Shown: positions 1 to 14,200 of the stretch, piece by piece
How the letters are laid out: every line of letters begins with the position of its first letter
Numbering within the stretch: position 1 is the first letter of the stretch
From: Gorsachius magnificus
Lineage: Eukaryota > Chordata > Aves > Pelecaniformes > Ardeidae
NCBI GenBank assembly: GCA_034008185.1
Contig: CM067081.1
Coordinates: 156,022,258-156,086,257 of the forward strand
DNA length: 64,000 nt
Reading direction: 5' to 3'
Program-made: the position numbers and the translations under genes
Notes under the pieces: model-generated
Database searches by the model: none
What the model was told of the DNA's origin: nothing
The model's input: the letters and a program-made list of their open reading frames with translations, nothing else

Positions 1-3000
1 TTTGTCTTCATGCTTTTAGTTAATCTTTTTAAACCTCACTAAAAATGAATCCCTGCTAGTGGATCTGAAGTTGCTCAGGTAACTTATGTGATTGCTTTAA
101 ATAGAACTATTATATTTATTTTTTAGTTAACTTATAGTTTCATCTTTATGATGGTTATTTGTTAAGTTAAATTTGGTTTTTGATCCAGTGAATTGTCTTT
201 TCTGGGAAAAGGAGGATACTCTTTTACCACAGAAAGGACTCTATAAGCATAGGCAGAGCCCTAGCCATCTCTATTTAATCTCTAGATGGCATATATAAAG
301 AGATTAAAAGAATGCCTCTCCTACTGAGACTGGCTTGACCTTACTTTTTGAAACTACTAGACACAGTTAGGGCTTTCTGTAGAAAGCTATGAAATATTCA
401 TGAAATAGCACAAATGAGGTGGATTCAACATTTTATAAATATATTCAAGACTAATAAAACAAACCTCACAACATAACTTCTTTTGTTATATCATATCCTG
501 GTGTAAAATGGCATAAGCTATGGCACAGTGTTTCAATACTAATCCACACACATTAGATCAGCATTTTATGTCTTGGCCTGTTTATATGAATTCTAGTTGA
601 AGTATGAATAAACTTTTCCTTTTCTTTGCTCCAGTTAGTACTGTGTATATCTGATGGGGGACTGGAACTCTTTCCTGGAAAAGAAGAAGGAATATGGGGA
701 GAAAAAGAGATTAAATGAACTTTACTTCTAATAGCAAATATCCTTAGTTGGCATTGGGTAGTAGAGGCAAAAAAATAAACATAGAAAATGTTTTTATCAG
801 TCTTTTTTTTCCTCAGTTGAAAAGCTGTAACGTAACTGAGTCACATAGCACAGCATTGAAATTAAGGGCACGATTATCTTAACTAACTGATGCCCAGTGC
901 TATATGTATAATAATACTTTTCTTCCAGCATACATACATGTATATGTATGTAAAATGTGTGGAAATTATAATGATGTAGATAAGCTCAAGATAACCTGGC
1001 ACAGAAAGGACTGAACCTGGCTTTCAAAGACAACTTCTTTAGTCAATCCCTTCACCTGCTTGTTTGTCTTGGAGTTCTAGGTTCAGCACAGTATTTATGG
1101 AACAGATACTACTTCTTTAATACAATGCTTTTCTCATTTGAGGGTATTATTTTGGAAAGTGTCAGTATAGGGCTGAGGGAAATAAAGCAGTTTGGCAAGA
1201 AGCATCAGGAGACTTGGCTACAGTTCCTATATGCATCTCTGAGACAGAACTTTTCTTCAGCAGTGCTCTCTTCTTACCTCTTGACAACTTGCACTGGATG
1301 ATTTTTTTTTTCCCCTTGAACTTTTCATTCTCTTGTGGTTAGACTGAATTGTGTTTTTTGGAGCAGAGGTACACCAGCATCTTTTTTTCCTTTTTTTTTT
1401 TTTTTTTTTTTTTTAAACTATCCTTTCTAAGATCTGGATGGTTCTTGACCTGTGTGCAGGGAGATTTCACATGGTGACTTTTCTTTTGGCTAAGTGCATA
1501 TGTTGTGCTTAAATTTCTGCAAAGCACAAGTTTTTCTGTTTAACCAAGCCTGAAAATCTAATGTGTATTGAATAATCTTTAATCTGTAAAAGTTAAAGCT
1601 GAGAATTGTGGGGAAATATTTGGTTTTGACCTGGAAAAAAGCCAAAACAAAAAGTTTCAAGTTAACTTCAGGTTTTTAAGTTATTTACAGGAGTCTTGTT
1701 CAGCCAGAATAAGCCAAAACAGGAAGGTCTCTGGCCCAGTTCCCTCCATGTATTTTAACAGGAAACAATGTAAACAAACTAGTTTTCCTCTGACTCAGTT
1801 CCTATTCTTACCTAGCTCTGCCCACTTATTTTATATTTTATATGAATGTAGACATGCAGAGTTTCATTTGATGGAGGTTCTCCCAACTAGAATTGTAAAA
1901 TTCATCTTTGGAATTTAATGTGTACAAAATATACTGCTCTTTCAATTTGCAAGGTATCCTTTTAGGGTGAGTAGGCAGGAGTGTGGAAGAAGCCAGTAAG
2001 CATGAAGGAAGTTGAAAAATTAGTCATCATCTCACTCTTGGCTATGTCACCTGAACTAATAAAGCCATGGCCATTGCTTTGGGTTTTTTTTGGCAGAGCT
2101 GTGATTTGCAGCATCATAGATGTATCTAAAAATTCTTCTGTAGGTGCCAATAGCAGCTCAAGAGTTCAGGGTATGTGAATGAATATGGTGTTGTTTTGTA
2201 TAGTCCATGGTATAGTTAAATCAAAACTATTGGTGTCTGAACTAGATTGACTGATGTTAGGTTACACTCAACGTGCTGTATTTCTGCTTTCATTTGGACT
2301 ATAAACCTAACTCTTGGGGAAAAAAAAACAGATGACCCTTTTTTAGAGCTGGTCATCCTACTCAACTATTAGATGTTGCAGGAAAGTGGCTAGTGTTTAT
2401 TAAAGTCTGGAAAAAGAAACTGCAGGTTAATTGGAAAGGGAAGATGAATTATTGCAATAGATCATGAAGCAGATTGACTGCAAAGGAAAAGTTCTTAGAG
2501 CAGGACTTCAGAATGAATAGATTTGCTTTTGCTACTTCTGCCTGGCATTATACTTAGGCTTTACAAAACTTAAAAAAATCTGACAGGAAATCAGTCTTAT
2601 AACTGAACTTAGCATCACAAGCATATCTAGCTTCATTGGAAATTTTTTGTCAAAAACAGGGTGCCTGGAAGGCTGGTTTGTTTTTGGTTTTTTTTTTCTT
2701 TGCTTGTTTTCATTTCATTTTTTGAGCCATTACTGTCACTGCAGAGAATCTACGTTACTTTAAGGATATGAAATGTGATTGTACAATTTCAAAAGAAGGG
2801 TCTACAAGCACAGGACCTTGTCTCCAACACTGGCAGTAAATACATGCCTTGGAAGAACAGAGAAAATGTTTATGATACTTCTAAGTACTGTCTCAATCTC
2901 TAATTTCAGTTCAGGGTATTTTCTGAAGACAGATTTCTACTGATTTTTCCTGGGAGGTTTTTTGGTGTTGTGTTTTGGTTTTTTTTTTTTTAAGAATGAG

Positions 3001-5027
3001 TCTTTTGTGCCTCTTGTTAAGGTTTTTCTTCCTTTATTCTTACATGTGTTATCATCTGGTATTCAAAGGTGAAAGTAACTTTACGTGAATAAGTAAAAGA
3101 GGGGGAGGGAATAAATTAAAAAAAAAAACCTATAAATTTGAGCTAAAAAAAAATATAGGCTCCGAAAGTTGTGAAAAATAGACAGAAAGAGAATGAAATT
3201 GAAGACAACATGTCACAGGGAAATACTGAAGAAGTTCTTGTATATATATGACATTAAACAGAAGATAAATGATTGCTTGGTGGGGTGAGGGGAATCTGGA
3301 TTATAATCAATTTTGTCAGTCTGGATGATGGGTTCATTTTATATGAAGACTGGTGAATTTATGATAAAGATTCCAAACAGCATGCAATTTCAAAAAGCTC
3401 TTGGGAAGAGATGCATTATGATGTAGGAAAGCTGAGTGGTTCTTGTAATGCTTTTTTGTTTGCCCAAACTCAAGCAATGGTAAAACATACAGTATTTAAC
3501 TTAATGTTTTTTGTAGGTACTGGTCAAAATTATTAAGCTTTTGACTCAAGGGGTTTATTCTATCTTTCACTAAATCTTCACTAAAGTAGTTAAGACACTT
3601 TTGCTGTCTCAATATAGTTTTATCATCTCTGAGATACGACCTGTGATCCCTTAGCTAATTTACTTAACCTGTTTTACAGTCAGAGTTCATAGTAGTGCCT
3701 CATGACTGGAGATTCCTACCTTTGTACCTCTGTATGGCTTTTGCACCTACTCACCATACATCGCACTCACAAAATGAGGAATTCACTCCTAACACTTGTG
3801 ATGGAACTATGCTCACTGTCATTATAAGCTTTAAGTTGTTTTATTTTATTAATTTTGAGCAGCATTTTCAGGGCAGCATTTTCAATCCCTGTGTGGAAAG
3901 ATGCACTTATAATTGGCCAGTGGAATTCTTGGAATTGTAACTGCTTCTTCTCATTCACCAGGTCTGGGTAAATCAAGGCACACTGTCAAAGAGCCTCAGT
4001 CCCTGTAGCCATTTTTTGGACACAAGATCTTTGGGTTTTCTTGTGATTCTTCAATATATATTTTTTTCTTTTTTTTTTTACATACTCAGGATAATGTGGT
4101 CTACCTGACAGCCTGTTATATTTCCATTTTTATAGAATACGTGGATCTTGCAGGTCTGAGGGAGCAAGACATGGTGTAGTTCTCTTAATACTGCCTATTG
4201 GAGCATCATCTGTACAACTGTAACTACTAATCACTCAAGTGTTTCACTGGGGAGAGATATGGTAGTTCTACTGCAAAAGTGATCCCAAAAGTAGTACATG
4301 CAATGTGGGTGGTTCAAGGTACAGGACCATGAAATGAAATGAACACTCTAAACATGGTTTAGGTGCACTCGCAAATGCCTCCTTATCCTTCTATAGGAAG
4401 AGTTGAAATAAAGCCCCTATATAAATCAGATTCAATTATTTATATTTTTGATGTCAAACTACATGGACATTTCATAATTAAAGTACTAGGTTCTTTTCTG
4501 TAGGCATTTTTTCTAGTTGATCAAAAAAAGAAATTAATAGCGTGTGCCTTTATGGCAAACAGTGATGTTCATCTAGTCTAATTACTATCTATTTCAATAA
4601 AATTGAAAGCAGATTGATATTTTGAAGCACTTTCATGAAGCACAAAAGACTCAAAAATCTAATAGGCTGTTAAATTGGAATGCATGTTCCAGTGAAACAT
4701 TTTGTTTCCACTTAACAACTTATGAGCAAAACAGTAACTGTAGGTTTAAAGAAAGTACTTTTCTTTGAACTTTTATGGAGAAGTTAGTTTTGTATTACAA
4801 CTCAGAGTATTACTAAATGCTGAATTCATTACCTTTCCTTATAATCTTTTTTTTTTTAGCAAGCTATTATGTTGGACAATACTTCTACACTGCTGTTTGA
4901 TTTAAAAGATCAAAGCTGTTCTCTGAAGAATTTTGATTAACTGTGAATACTGGCTATGTTCAACACTAATAGGTATACTAAAATGCTGCCAAGATTAATG
5001 TGGAGATGACCCTGTGCCTATTTTCAG
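1..5027 (+). other. PARPBP: PARPBP intron, left part (upstream end outside the window)
   Basis: No coding exon could be supported here. The preceding PARPBP segments expected from the human protein (the part just before the IAGG block) were looked for and not found, so this is read as one intron that begins left of the window. It is AT-rich and holds a run of 24 T at 1391-1414 and several shorter T runs. It ends in a good acceptor at 5021-5027 (pyrimidines then CAG). A 65-codon frame at 1981-2178 has no resemblance to PARPBP and is taken as chance. Confidence 0.6.
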
Positions 5028-5211
5028 AATCGCAGGGGGGCGAATTCTGTCAACAGTGAAGATGCATTTGATAAAAGGACGAAGCAATGGGGATCCTTTC
5101 TGTCAGGCAGTAGAGGAAGTTGTACAAGATTTGGATTTGAAGATTAAAAATATTATCGATTCACAACATGAAGTCTTGACTGCCAGTACTACTGGAGTCA
5201 GTCCAGCACGG
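5028..5211 (+). CDS. PARPBP: PARPBP internal exon (IAGG...SPAR block)
   Basis: The exon is bordered by a TTTTCAG acceptor and a GTAATG donor. Its first base is the third base of a codon begun in the upstream exon, and it ends on a codon boundary (CGG, Arg). It encodes the conserved block from [11 protein letters not shown] through [14 protein letters not shown] to GVSPAR. The reading frame stays open past the donor by chance for about 50 codons, but those residues are intronic. Confidence 0.93.
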
Positions 5212-8200
5212 GTAATGGGACTGCTTTTGTTCTTTTTACTACTTAGCTTTACAAGAAAGCAAATGTCTTTCACCTGTTTTGTTTCTTTTTTATTTTTTAA
5301 AGGACTTTCTATAGAATATTATCTTTTCCTAACAGTACAGAGCAGTGTTATTTCCTCTACACTGTGGTTTTAATCTTGTTGAAAGACTTATATTGGAGGA
5401 TTACAGTGTGGGTTTCAAAAAGCTGATTTACTTAAATGAAACTTCTTACCTCAAAATTGTAAATAAAATACTCTTCAAAACTTGATTTGTTTGCGCAGTT
5501 GTTACAGATGTAGATACTTATAACTGTCAGGTTTGCCACTATTTTCAAAACAGTAGAGCTATAACAAATTTCCAAACAAAAAAATTCATGAAAGTGGAAT
5601 TAAGATTTGAGAACATGTATCAGTAATTTCGATTAAAATACACAGGGTTTAATTAGCTTGGCATCAAGTATTTCTAAGGGTAAGGCATTCATAATAAGGT
5701 TACGTGTGAAAGAAGTCCATAACATGGTGAAAAGTGTAGTGGGAGGAGACTAAAAATAAAACCACAATCAACGTGTAAGTTTTTCTCTTTCAGTGTTTCG
5801 AGGCACTAATGAAACTATTAATTATTTTAGTTTCACGGAAGGAATCAGGATTTTAATGTTCTTTAAGACAGGTGTGGAGAGCGGTATACAGGCTTTCTAT
5901 TTGTGGTTTCTGTACTTTGAATCTGCTCAGGTTTGTATTATGATCTTTTTTATGATGAAAACATGAACCAACTTTATTATTTTATTTTACTTTTTTGGTA
6001 TATAAAATACCTAATGTCATGTATTTTTGTCTAGGAAACTTATAGACACTTTGAATGTGTGTACTTTGTTAGAGTGCTTTGTTTTGTGAAATCACTAGAA
6101 TTACCCCATGGAAATATAAGATTTTTAACAAATTTTAATCAGACATGCTTGTTCTTTTTTTTGAGAGCTAAAACCATCCAGACCCTACTGGCTACTTAAA
6201 CTGGTTTAAATGTGTGTTTCCACTGAGCAGTTGGAGTATGTATTTCATCCTTATTTTCCTATTTCCTCTGAATCTTTCATTACTGTATTTCCCTGTTTCC
6301 CTTTCATATGCTTCTATTTCTTTCTCTTCCCCATCTCATTGTTATAAGTTCTGTTTTTATTTAGCTACTTGTATTACTGATAACATTTCTTAAAATTATT
6401 TGGATCATTATAAGCCAGGTAAAACTATTTTAATAACACTTCATTCTTCAGAGAAATTCGCCAAAAAATTGCTTTTCCAAAATGGTTCATGTTTCTTATT
6501 GTTCCCCATAGGTCAAATTCATAGTCTAATGACTCTATACCCTTGTTGAGGCAGAAAAGAGTGAAGACGGTTGTATCCTGATGTTGTTAGGAAATGTGGT
6601 TAAATACTTAATCCCGTTCAGAGCAGTGTGAGGTTAATATTTTTCTCAAAATGGGCACCTGAGGGCAGCTTGTGAACTTAATTATATTACTGTGAGTCTG
6701 TGGTTCTATGTTGAAGTTTTTGCCAATTCTTGAGTTTAAGTTAATTGATTGCTGGAACACCCCATCTACTTGTGGATAGGCAGATTCTACTCTAGCTCTC
6801 AGTGAGGAAACTTGAGTACATAAGCAGAGGATGATGGGCTTTAAGCTAATCCTTTTCACCATGCTCACTACAGTACATCCATACTCACCACAGTATGGAT
6901 GTAACTGAGAGCCATCAGAGATGACTGGTCTGGATGTGACTGATGTGCTGCTTGGCTTGACAAATCTAGCACTGTATTGGGTTTACGTGGCAAGGTTTTG
7001 GTAGTGGGGAAGGCTGCAGGGGTCGCTTCTGTGAGAAGACACCAGAAGTTGCCCCCATGTCCAACAGAGCCAGTTCCAGCCAGCTCCAAGATGGACCCGT
7101 CGCTGGCCAAAGCTGAGCTGATTGCTGACGGTCCATAGTGCCTCTGTGATAGCATTTTTTACCCTTTCTTAAATGTTACGCGACAGCAGTTGGGAGAGAG
7201 AAATAGCCCTGCAGACACCAAGCTCAGTGAAAAAGGAGGGGGAGGAGGTGCTCCAGGTGCCGGAGCAGAGATTCCCCTGCAGGTTGTGATGAAGACCATG
7301 GTGATGCAGGTTGTCCCCCTGCAGCCATGGAGATGGCCCTGGGAGGACTCCTTTCCCCAACCCAAGGAAAAACTGTAGGCCATGGTGAGGAGCCCAAAGG
7401 TTTTGGCAGGACCTGTGACCTCATGGTGGACCCATGCTGTAGCAGTCTGTTCCTGAAGGACTGCACCCTGTGGAAGGGACCCATGCTGGAGATTTTCTTG
7501 AAGAACTACAGCCTGTGGGAAGGACCCACACTGGAGAAGTTCGTGAATGACTGTATCCCATGGATACAGGAGCAGAGGAAGAGTGCGAGGAAGAAGGAGC
7601 AGCAGAAACGAAGTGTTAGGAACTGACCGTGACCCTCATTCCTCATCCCCCTGTGCCACTTGGGGGAAGGAGGTAGAAGAGCTGGGAGAGAAATTGAATC
7701 TGGGAAGAACGGACAGGTTCTATGCTGATTAGTTGGCAATGAATTACATTAATTTCCTTAAGTCAAGTCTGTTTTGCCCATGCTGGTAATTGGTAAGTGA
7801 ACTCCCTGTCCTCATCTCAACCCCATGAGCTTTTCATCATATCCCTCCCTGTTCCATTGAGGAGGGCGAGTGATAGAACAGCTTGGTGGGTACTTGGGAG
7901 GCTAGCCAAGGTCAACCCACCATGGTCTTTTGTGGTGCCTGATGTGGGGCCTGAGGAATTAGAGATAAGGACAATAATTGGGAGAAGTAACAGGCAAAAT
8001 GTGGACTGAACATTGCTAGAGAGCAGAGTAAGTGTTGGGGAATTTTTGGTTTTGAAATTGTGGTGAAGGAAAGAGGGGTGGAGTGTGTGTAAATTGTCTG
8101 CCTTTGTTGGTCGTGTGATGATGCTATTTTGATTTTGGTGTGGGAAATTCTTTTTGTTGACATAAATGAAGTTTGTGAAGATTGTGTGTTGAATGTATAT

Positions 8201-11200
8201 TTTAATGATAGTTCTTAAATACGCGATTCACAGAGTCGAGGGGTGGAAAAGAGAGCTTAAACAAATGTTAAGAGACTGCTATCAAATTGTGTATTTTAGT
8301 GGAGCTTTGTGTGGAAGAACATTTTACTAAGCATATAGAGGAGTAGGTTACCATTACTAATTAAAAAACAAAACAAATAAGACCAAACAAACCCCATAAG
8401 TTTTCCAAATGAATTTGAGCTGTATATAAAAAAATCAGAGCATCTGTATTTTTCCATTAAGATCTCAGGAAAGCAACGATTAGTGTTCTGTGCTGAGTTT
8501 CACATACAGCTTGAGTTTCTTATTGTGTTTTGTTTTTTACTTTATAGAGAAATCCCCAAACCCTAATGCTATAATTTTTCAGAAAAATTGTTCAGAATAA
8601 GTTGTGGTTTTGATAGGATGTTATGTTTTTTCATAGGTAAGAAATGGAATCACTTCTTTGAGTGCAGATTTAAAATACTATCTTAACTATAGAGCTGAAA
8701 ATTATGCCTCCACTAGCTCCTGGGAAGGCTGCTTCCTCATAAAATGTACCTGAAAAGAGTTACTTTCTTAGAAAAATATTTGCTTTTCTACTGGCAGTGG
8801 CAGTTCTCTTCCACCATTGCTCAATTTTCCTGCAAATACCTGTTTTATAAGATTCTGGAGCTCCAGGCAAAGTTATTACTTTATGCAGCAGGAAGCACTA
8901 CTTCGTGTTGAAGACTGCAGGAGTGACTAATAGGAATTATGATTAATGTCTTCCTGAGAAAATTACTACTGTAAATGGAATCTAGCTTCTGTTTCTGGTA
9001 CTAACCAGAATAGTCTGGAGTGGCTAATGGTCACTACCCTTGAAAGACTGATCAACTATTTTCTTGAAAAAATAATTTGAATCATGATTTTAAGCTTACT
9101 GACAGACAAGATTTTTATGGTAGGGATTGTTCTGTTTCCAAATTTTTTCCAGGAATAGGATTTTAGTCCATGGTTAGTATACCATGTCACTGTTGTTGCA
9201 GTACATGAGATTTCTGAAGGTCATCTTTTGGAAGCTAGGAGGTTATGTTATATTCTAAAGATTTGTTTTTTCTTTGTGTATAATCAGTCAAGATGATGCC
9301 AAATTTGTACTTCTCTCATTAAGACAAATTTACCGTGACACACATGACATTTTATAAAAATCTATAATGTGGTGATGTAATGACTGAAGAGGTTCAGAAT
9401 AAATTTTGAGGAAATTAAATGGTACTGAAATAGGCCAATTCTATAAAGCCAAGTAACAACCATTTCTGTAATTGCTATTTCTAGCTATTGATTATAACTT
9501 ATAGTAACTGACTGACATGTGTTGCTATGGTTTCTTGAAAGCTACATACACTAATTGATGTAATCAAATAGAGAGAGAAATAGAATTTGATCTTTTCAAG
9601 ACTGTGTTTAAAAGCAGTTAACTGATTAGATAAATGCAGTTCATTGCTTGTCCTGTCCTGAACAAAGTGAGGCTATTCAGTGTTTCTGTGTATTGGTAAA
9701 TAAGAAAGCCTATAGTTTTAAAAATCTACTACTGTGTATTAAGCACTGAATTTCTCTATGGAATTCCTAGTGCTTTTAAAGAAAAATACAGCAAACTTGC
9801 AATTCTTGCTGTCCCATAGTGGCTATGGAGTTCTACATCTATACTGCTGACTGTAGCATTGAGCACTTCCAGATGTGGATTATTATTTTCTTTAAGGAAT
9901 TCTTTATTCTTGTGGAAAATCGTGAGGAATTTGTCCTGTTCCATACAACACGAGATTGTGCTAAGTACCTCTGTTGTCAAATCTTGATGGAAATCTCACT
10001 GTTAAACAACTGCTTTAGCAGATTCAGTTAGTCAGAGGAGTTGACTTCACCAGGATGTGTTTGTGTACCCCACAGCACTCAAATTTGTTGGGAGAAAATG
10101 TTAATTTCTGCTGCATAGTCTTATCAGGTTTGCATATTTATCTGTATGCCACTTACCTGTGGCTCATCAGTGTATACCTCCAGCTGACAGTGATCTAACC
10201 TCTACTAATTGCTTGGGATGAGGAAGAAACTTTCCCATGGGCAGGTTCCCCATAAATGCTTACTGCGAAAGGGAAGGAGGGGATTCTTACACCTTGTGCT
10301 GATTTGGGATGCTTTTGGAGGTGAGCTATTGGTCTGGCTTGCTGACCTTTCCTGTTGTATGTTCCTTTTAATTTTATTTACTTTCAGCCAAAATTACATG
10401 CCATAAATCATGGCACCGTGTATTGTGGCAGAGATACTGTAAAGGTCTTGCTAGTTCTTCTGGATGAAGAAGCTGTCAATCCTCCTACGCAGAACAAAGC
10501 AGAACTATTATATGATGATGAAAGCTTAAATTTGTTTGGAATCACCTCTGTTTTGACACTCTTCAGGTGAGTACTAGAAGGTTTATTGTATTTGTGTTGG
10601 GTTTGCTTGTCTTGTTTTTGAAGATCTTATACTGAGTAGCTAAGCATTGATGTTACTTACACAAAGCATATGACCAATGTGCAGTCTGTTGTGAGGTTAG
10701 GTGCAAAGGGAAAGCATTCTTGGAACAGTCTCAAGTTCTCAAAATTATTCTACTTCCTCATTCGCATTTTCTGTGTCTCCAAGATATTTTTGTAATATGG
10801 ACTTTTTGAGCTAGTACATTTGTGGGCTTCACAAAACCCATGAAGGAATATCCTTTGCAACAAACCTTCCAAATACTCACCTCTTATGTTGAGTTTGAAC
10901 TCCTAAGTTCAAATACTACCTGATCAGTTGCTAATTAGATTATTATTCAGTTTGAAGGTGCCTCCTTTGTCTAGCTATGACACGAGATTTTTGGCTTATA
11001 TTCTGTTTTTTTACTACATAGTAATTTCTTTGTGGAGTCAGTTTTAAGTAGTTAAATAGTTTTTCATATCATGATCCACCAATCAGGATAGTATTGCACA
11101 AAATTTTGAAACAAATTCATGTGCATGATGATTTACTGGTAGGGTCTGTAGCTGACGGCATACATTTACTCTAATGGTGAAAGTTGCTTTTGAGGAAGAA

Positions 11201-14200
11201 TAAAATCAAAAGAGGAGGGAAAGGAGAGGAAAGAAAAAACTCTCCCTGATGGCCAGCTGGGAAGTAAAGCAGACAGGATTCCTAGACAAGCATCCTCTGT
11301 AGTAAAGTGCTTGGTTCCCCAATAGCGCTTTTGCCAGGGTAACTATACTGTCTTCATGAGGACCTGTTCAACCTCTTTATTGGTTGTTCCTGCTTTTGGT
11401 GCCTTTAGCGGTGATTGGAGCATCTGTTCATCAGGGTAGGGGCCGCGTGGCCAGTTGCTTATTAAGTTCCGTGCATGCATATTTTTGGGTTCCCTAACAT
11501 AAAATAAGAGCTACAGTGAAAAGGGTAGGAAAAGTGGGGAAGAAGGGGGTGCTCCTTATGCTGGTGGCAGTCGTCTCCCATGAGAGCCCACCATAACAAT
11601 GCTATCTGAGTGTGCAGGTGCAAGTCTGTGAGGATAACAGCAAGGAAAGAGAAAAACAGTGATAGGTCCTAAATTGGAAGATGGAGGATCTGAAAAGTCA
11701 AAGAATTTAAGGGTTCCATTAGATTTGTTGCTTGACCTCTTTTATGAAACCAAAGGAACAAGCACGTTCTAATAAAAGTTAAAAAAATTAGTTTCACTAA
11801 TATGAATTCTAAATAAACCTGTAATAATTTTTAGTATAAAAGGCAGCTTGTAACAACAGATTATGGAAAATTTCTTTCACCTCAGATATCTGTGGATAGC
11901 TGTAGCTATACGTTTCTATTTGATTATGTAACAAGCTTAAAATAGCTCTGATTTCAGTCTCTTATTTTTCCATTACTTCAGTTTCAAAAAAATCAATCTA
12001 CATTACTTTTAAAACTTTCATTAATTTAATAAAGCTCTCCATGGTTTATTAGAATGAAAAGGAGCTTAATCAGATTTAGGCTAATGCTCTATGTAAATGG
12101 AACCAAGGCCCAACTGAATTCTTCTGAATTAAACACTGCTATTATTGAGAGCTAGAAATCTTTTTTTTTAAAGTTACTCTTTAATTTTAAGTGGGTTTTA
12201 AACGACTTATTTCTGAATAAGAGTGCCCACTGAGTTCTTTGGTTTCACTTACCTTGTTTGATTTTTCAGCTGAATGAATTTTCTTGAATTTTCCCAAAAA
12301 AGATGAGACATTTGTTTGACTTAAAATCTTCTTGGTGTAGGTGTAAGCAGGTACTGCTGTCTGAGAATTTATATTGTAATCTAGACAATTCTTGTGTTTT
12401 CTTAGTAATTCTTAGTGGTCAATTTGTTTTAGCTTTTATGTTCCAATGTATAATTTTTTAATATTATCTGTGTGCTTCCATTAAAAAATTTTATTTAGAA
12501 GTAATTTGTTCAAATTATTGAATTTATGATCATAAATACGTATTTTAGGAAAAAAACCCAACTTTGCAAAAACTGAAATGAAAGTTGCAGACAACAGCTG
12601 TTCTAAATTTTTATCAAATCTTTGTGTCCTGCATTTCTCTAGCAGCTTTACTGTGAGGATCCAATGGCTTTATGAATGCTGAACACCTTAATATTACACA
12701 GGACAGTAGCTAAGGTGTTGTTCTGATTTGCTTCAGTGTACAGGCACCTCTGTGGTACAGTACATTTTTGTTAACGCTTATGTCTCAAATATTTGATCTG
12801 GTGTGTTTGCAGTCTTTTTGCTAATCTATTCTTAATAGTAAATCTGGAACAGTTTGCAGGTAAATGGTAGTACCTTTGGCAGTAAACGTCACTGCAGTTT
12901 TCAGATTCTTTTTGCTAATCAGATTCACTGTGTTCAGTGTTGGTCACCTCACGTGGTAGTTACTGTTTCGAGTTTTTTCACAATGCTTTTTGTTATTTCT
13001 AGAGACTTTGTTACTGAAGAATCCCCAAATATGTTTAAAAGTTTGTGAGTAGTTTTGTCTGGGTTCTGGTCAGTTTGAGAGAGCACTGTTACTTATCAGG
13101 TAAAGACTGAGGTTATGTGAGAACACTTCTTTCTTGCTTTGTATTACTCTTCTTTTAATAAACTCCTACATCAGTTGGGTAGATCGATCTATCTCCACTG
13201 AAATCCTGCAAAAAAGCTACTACTGAGAAGCAGCTATTGTGTTGTTTAACTTTTTGTTGGCTTTCTTTAATTAAAAATTCATATTTGGCAACTGAAAATG
13301 TAAGCACGGACAGTACATCCTCAGTGTTTTAGAACATCCTAACCAATCTGAAGTTTTTCTTACTTAATCAGTCCTTTAGTATATCCGTCAAATATTTTCC
13401 TGCTGTAAGCACCTCATTTCAATCTCCTGGAAAATATTATTTTTAAATATGCATTATAGAAGTCCAAATAAAATTCTCTTGCTTTTTTTTTGTATTTTGA
13501 AGTTGCATTTGAGGCAGAAGTGTGCTATTTTTCCCATAGTATTTTTAAACATTTTTAAGCAAACATAAAAACGTAGTGATGATATTGAAATCAAAGTAAG
13601 GCGATTCTGATATAATTAAGGACAGTATTTATGTTTTCGAGTTAAATTTTGCCTAACCACAGATTAAGTATTTTCATAACTGTTTGCAATAGAGGTTCTC
13701 TTTTTCTGGTTTTCCAGGTTCAACAGGTATTCACAGTTTGGGGCAACTTTTTGTTTGCTGCTGGTTTTTATACCATTCCCATCATCTTCCTATCCTATTA
13801 ATGTTAAAGCCAGTCATTACTTCTTGCTCATTTCTTTTCTTGCTTTTTAAAATTTCCTTCTATTTAAGGAATTACTCATATTGATCTGGTGTACAAACAA
13901 AGAATCACTTGAAAATCCATTTCTGTGGGCACTGAAAGGTGAACTAACCTATCCATGCACTGCAGAAGCAGTGGTGACTTAAGCAGTCACTTATTCTGAG
14001 GAATCATCAGTTGTTGGAAAAGTGGGACGCTGAGAATTTTGTCATTACAGATTACGAGGAGGACTTGTGAACCAGAACAGCAGCATAGATGGGAGCATAC
14101 ATTAAATATTTAATAAAGCATAATTTAATTAATAAAAGCATAATTTAAATGGCAAAAACATTTGCAAGGTCCTGCAGACATTTTGCACAACAGACAAATA

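Larger units (their letters stand above)
5212..10387 (+). other. PARPBP: PARPBP intron carrying an ERVK-like LTR
   Basis: The intron is 5176 bp, from GTAATG to TTTCAG. The GC-rich stretch at about 6973-7950 is an endogenous-retrovirus LTR with the start of its internal region (own entry). The rest is AT-rich DNA in which no gene, exon or other repeat could be supported. Confidence 0.85.

Noticed and set aside
1339..1527. Minus-strand frame with a lysine-rich run
   Set aside because: The lysines come from a T homopolymer on the + strand.
1981..2178. 65-codon + frame considered as an upstream PARPBP exon
   Set aside because: Its translation has no resemblance to the PARPBP segment expected before IAGG, and a minus-strand frame of similar length overlaps it.
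7159..7739. Cluster of open frames on both strands in a GC-rich segment, possible gene or CpG island
   Set aside because: The segment is an ERVK-like LTR; GC-richness and internal repeats explain the frames.
9756..10031. Overlapping open frames on both strands
   Set aside because: No domain or splice support; they lie inside a PARPBP intron and look accidental.
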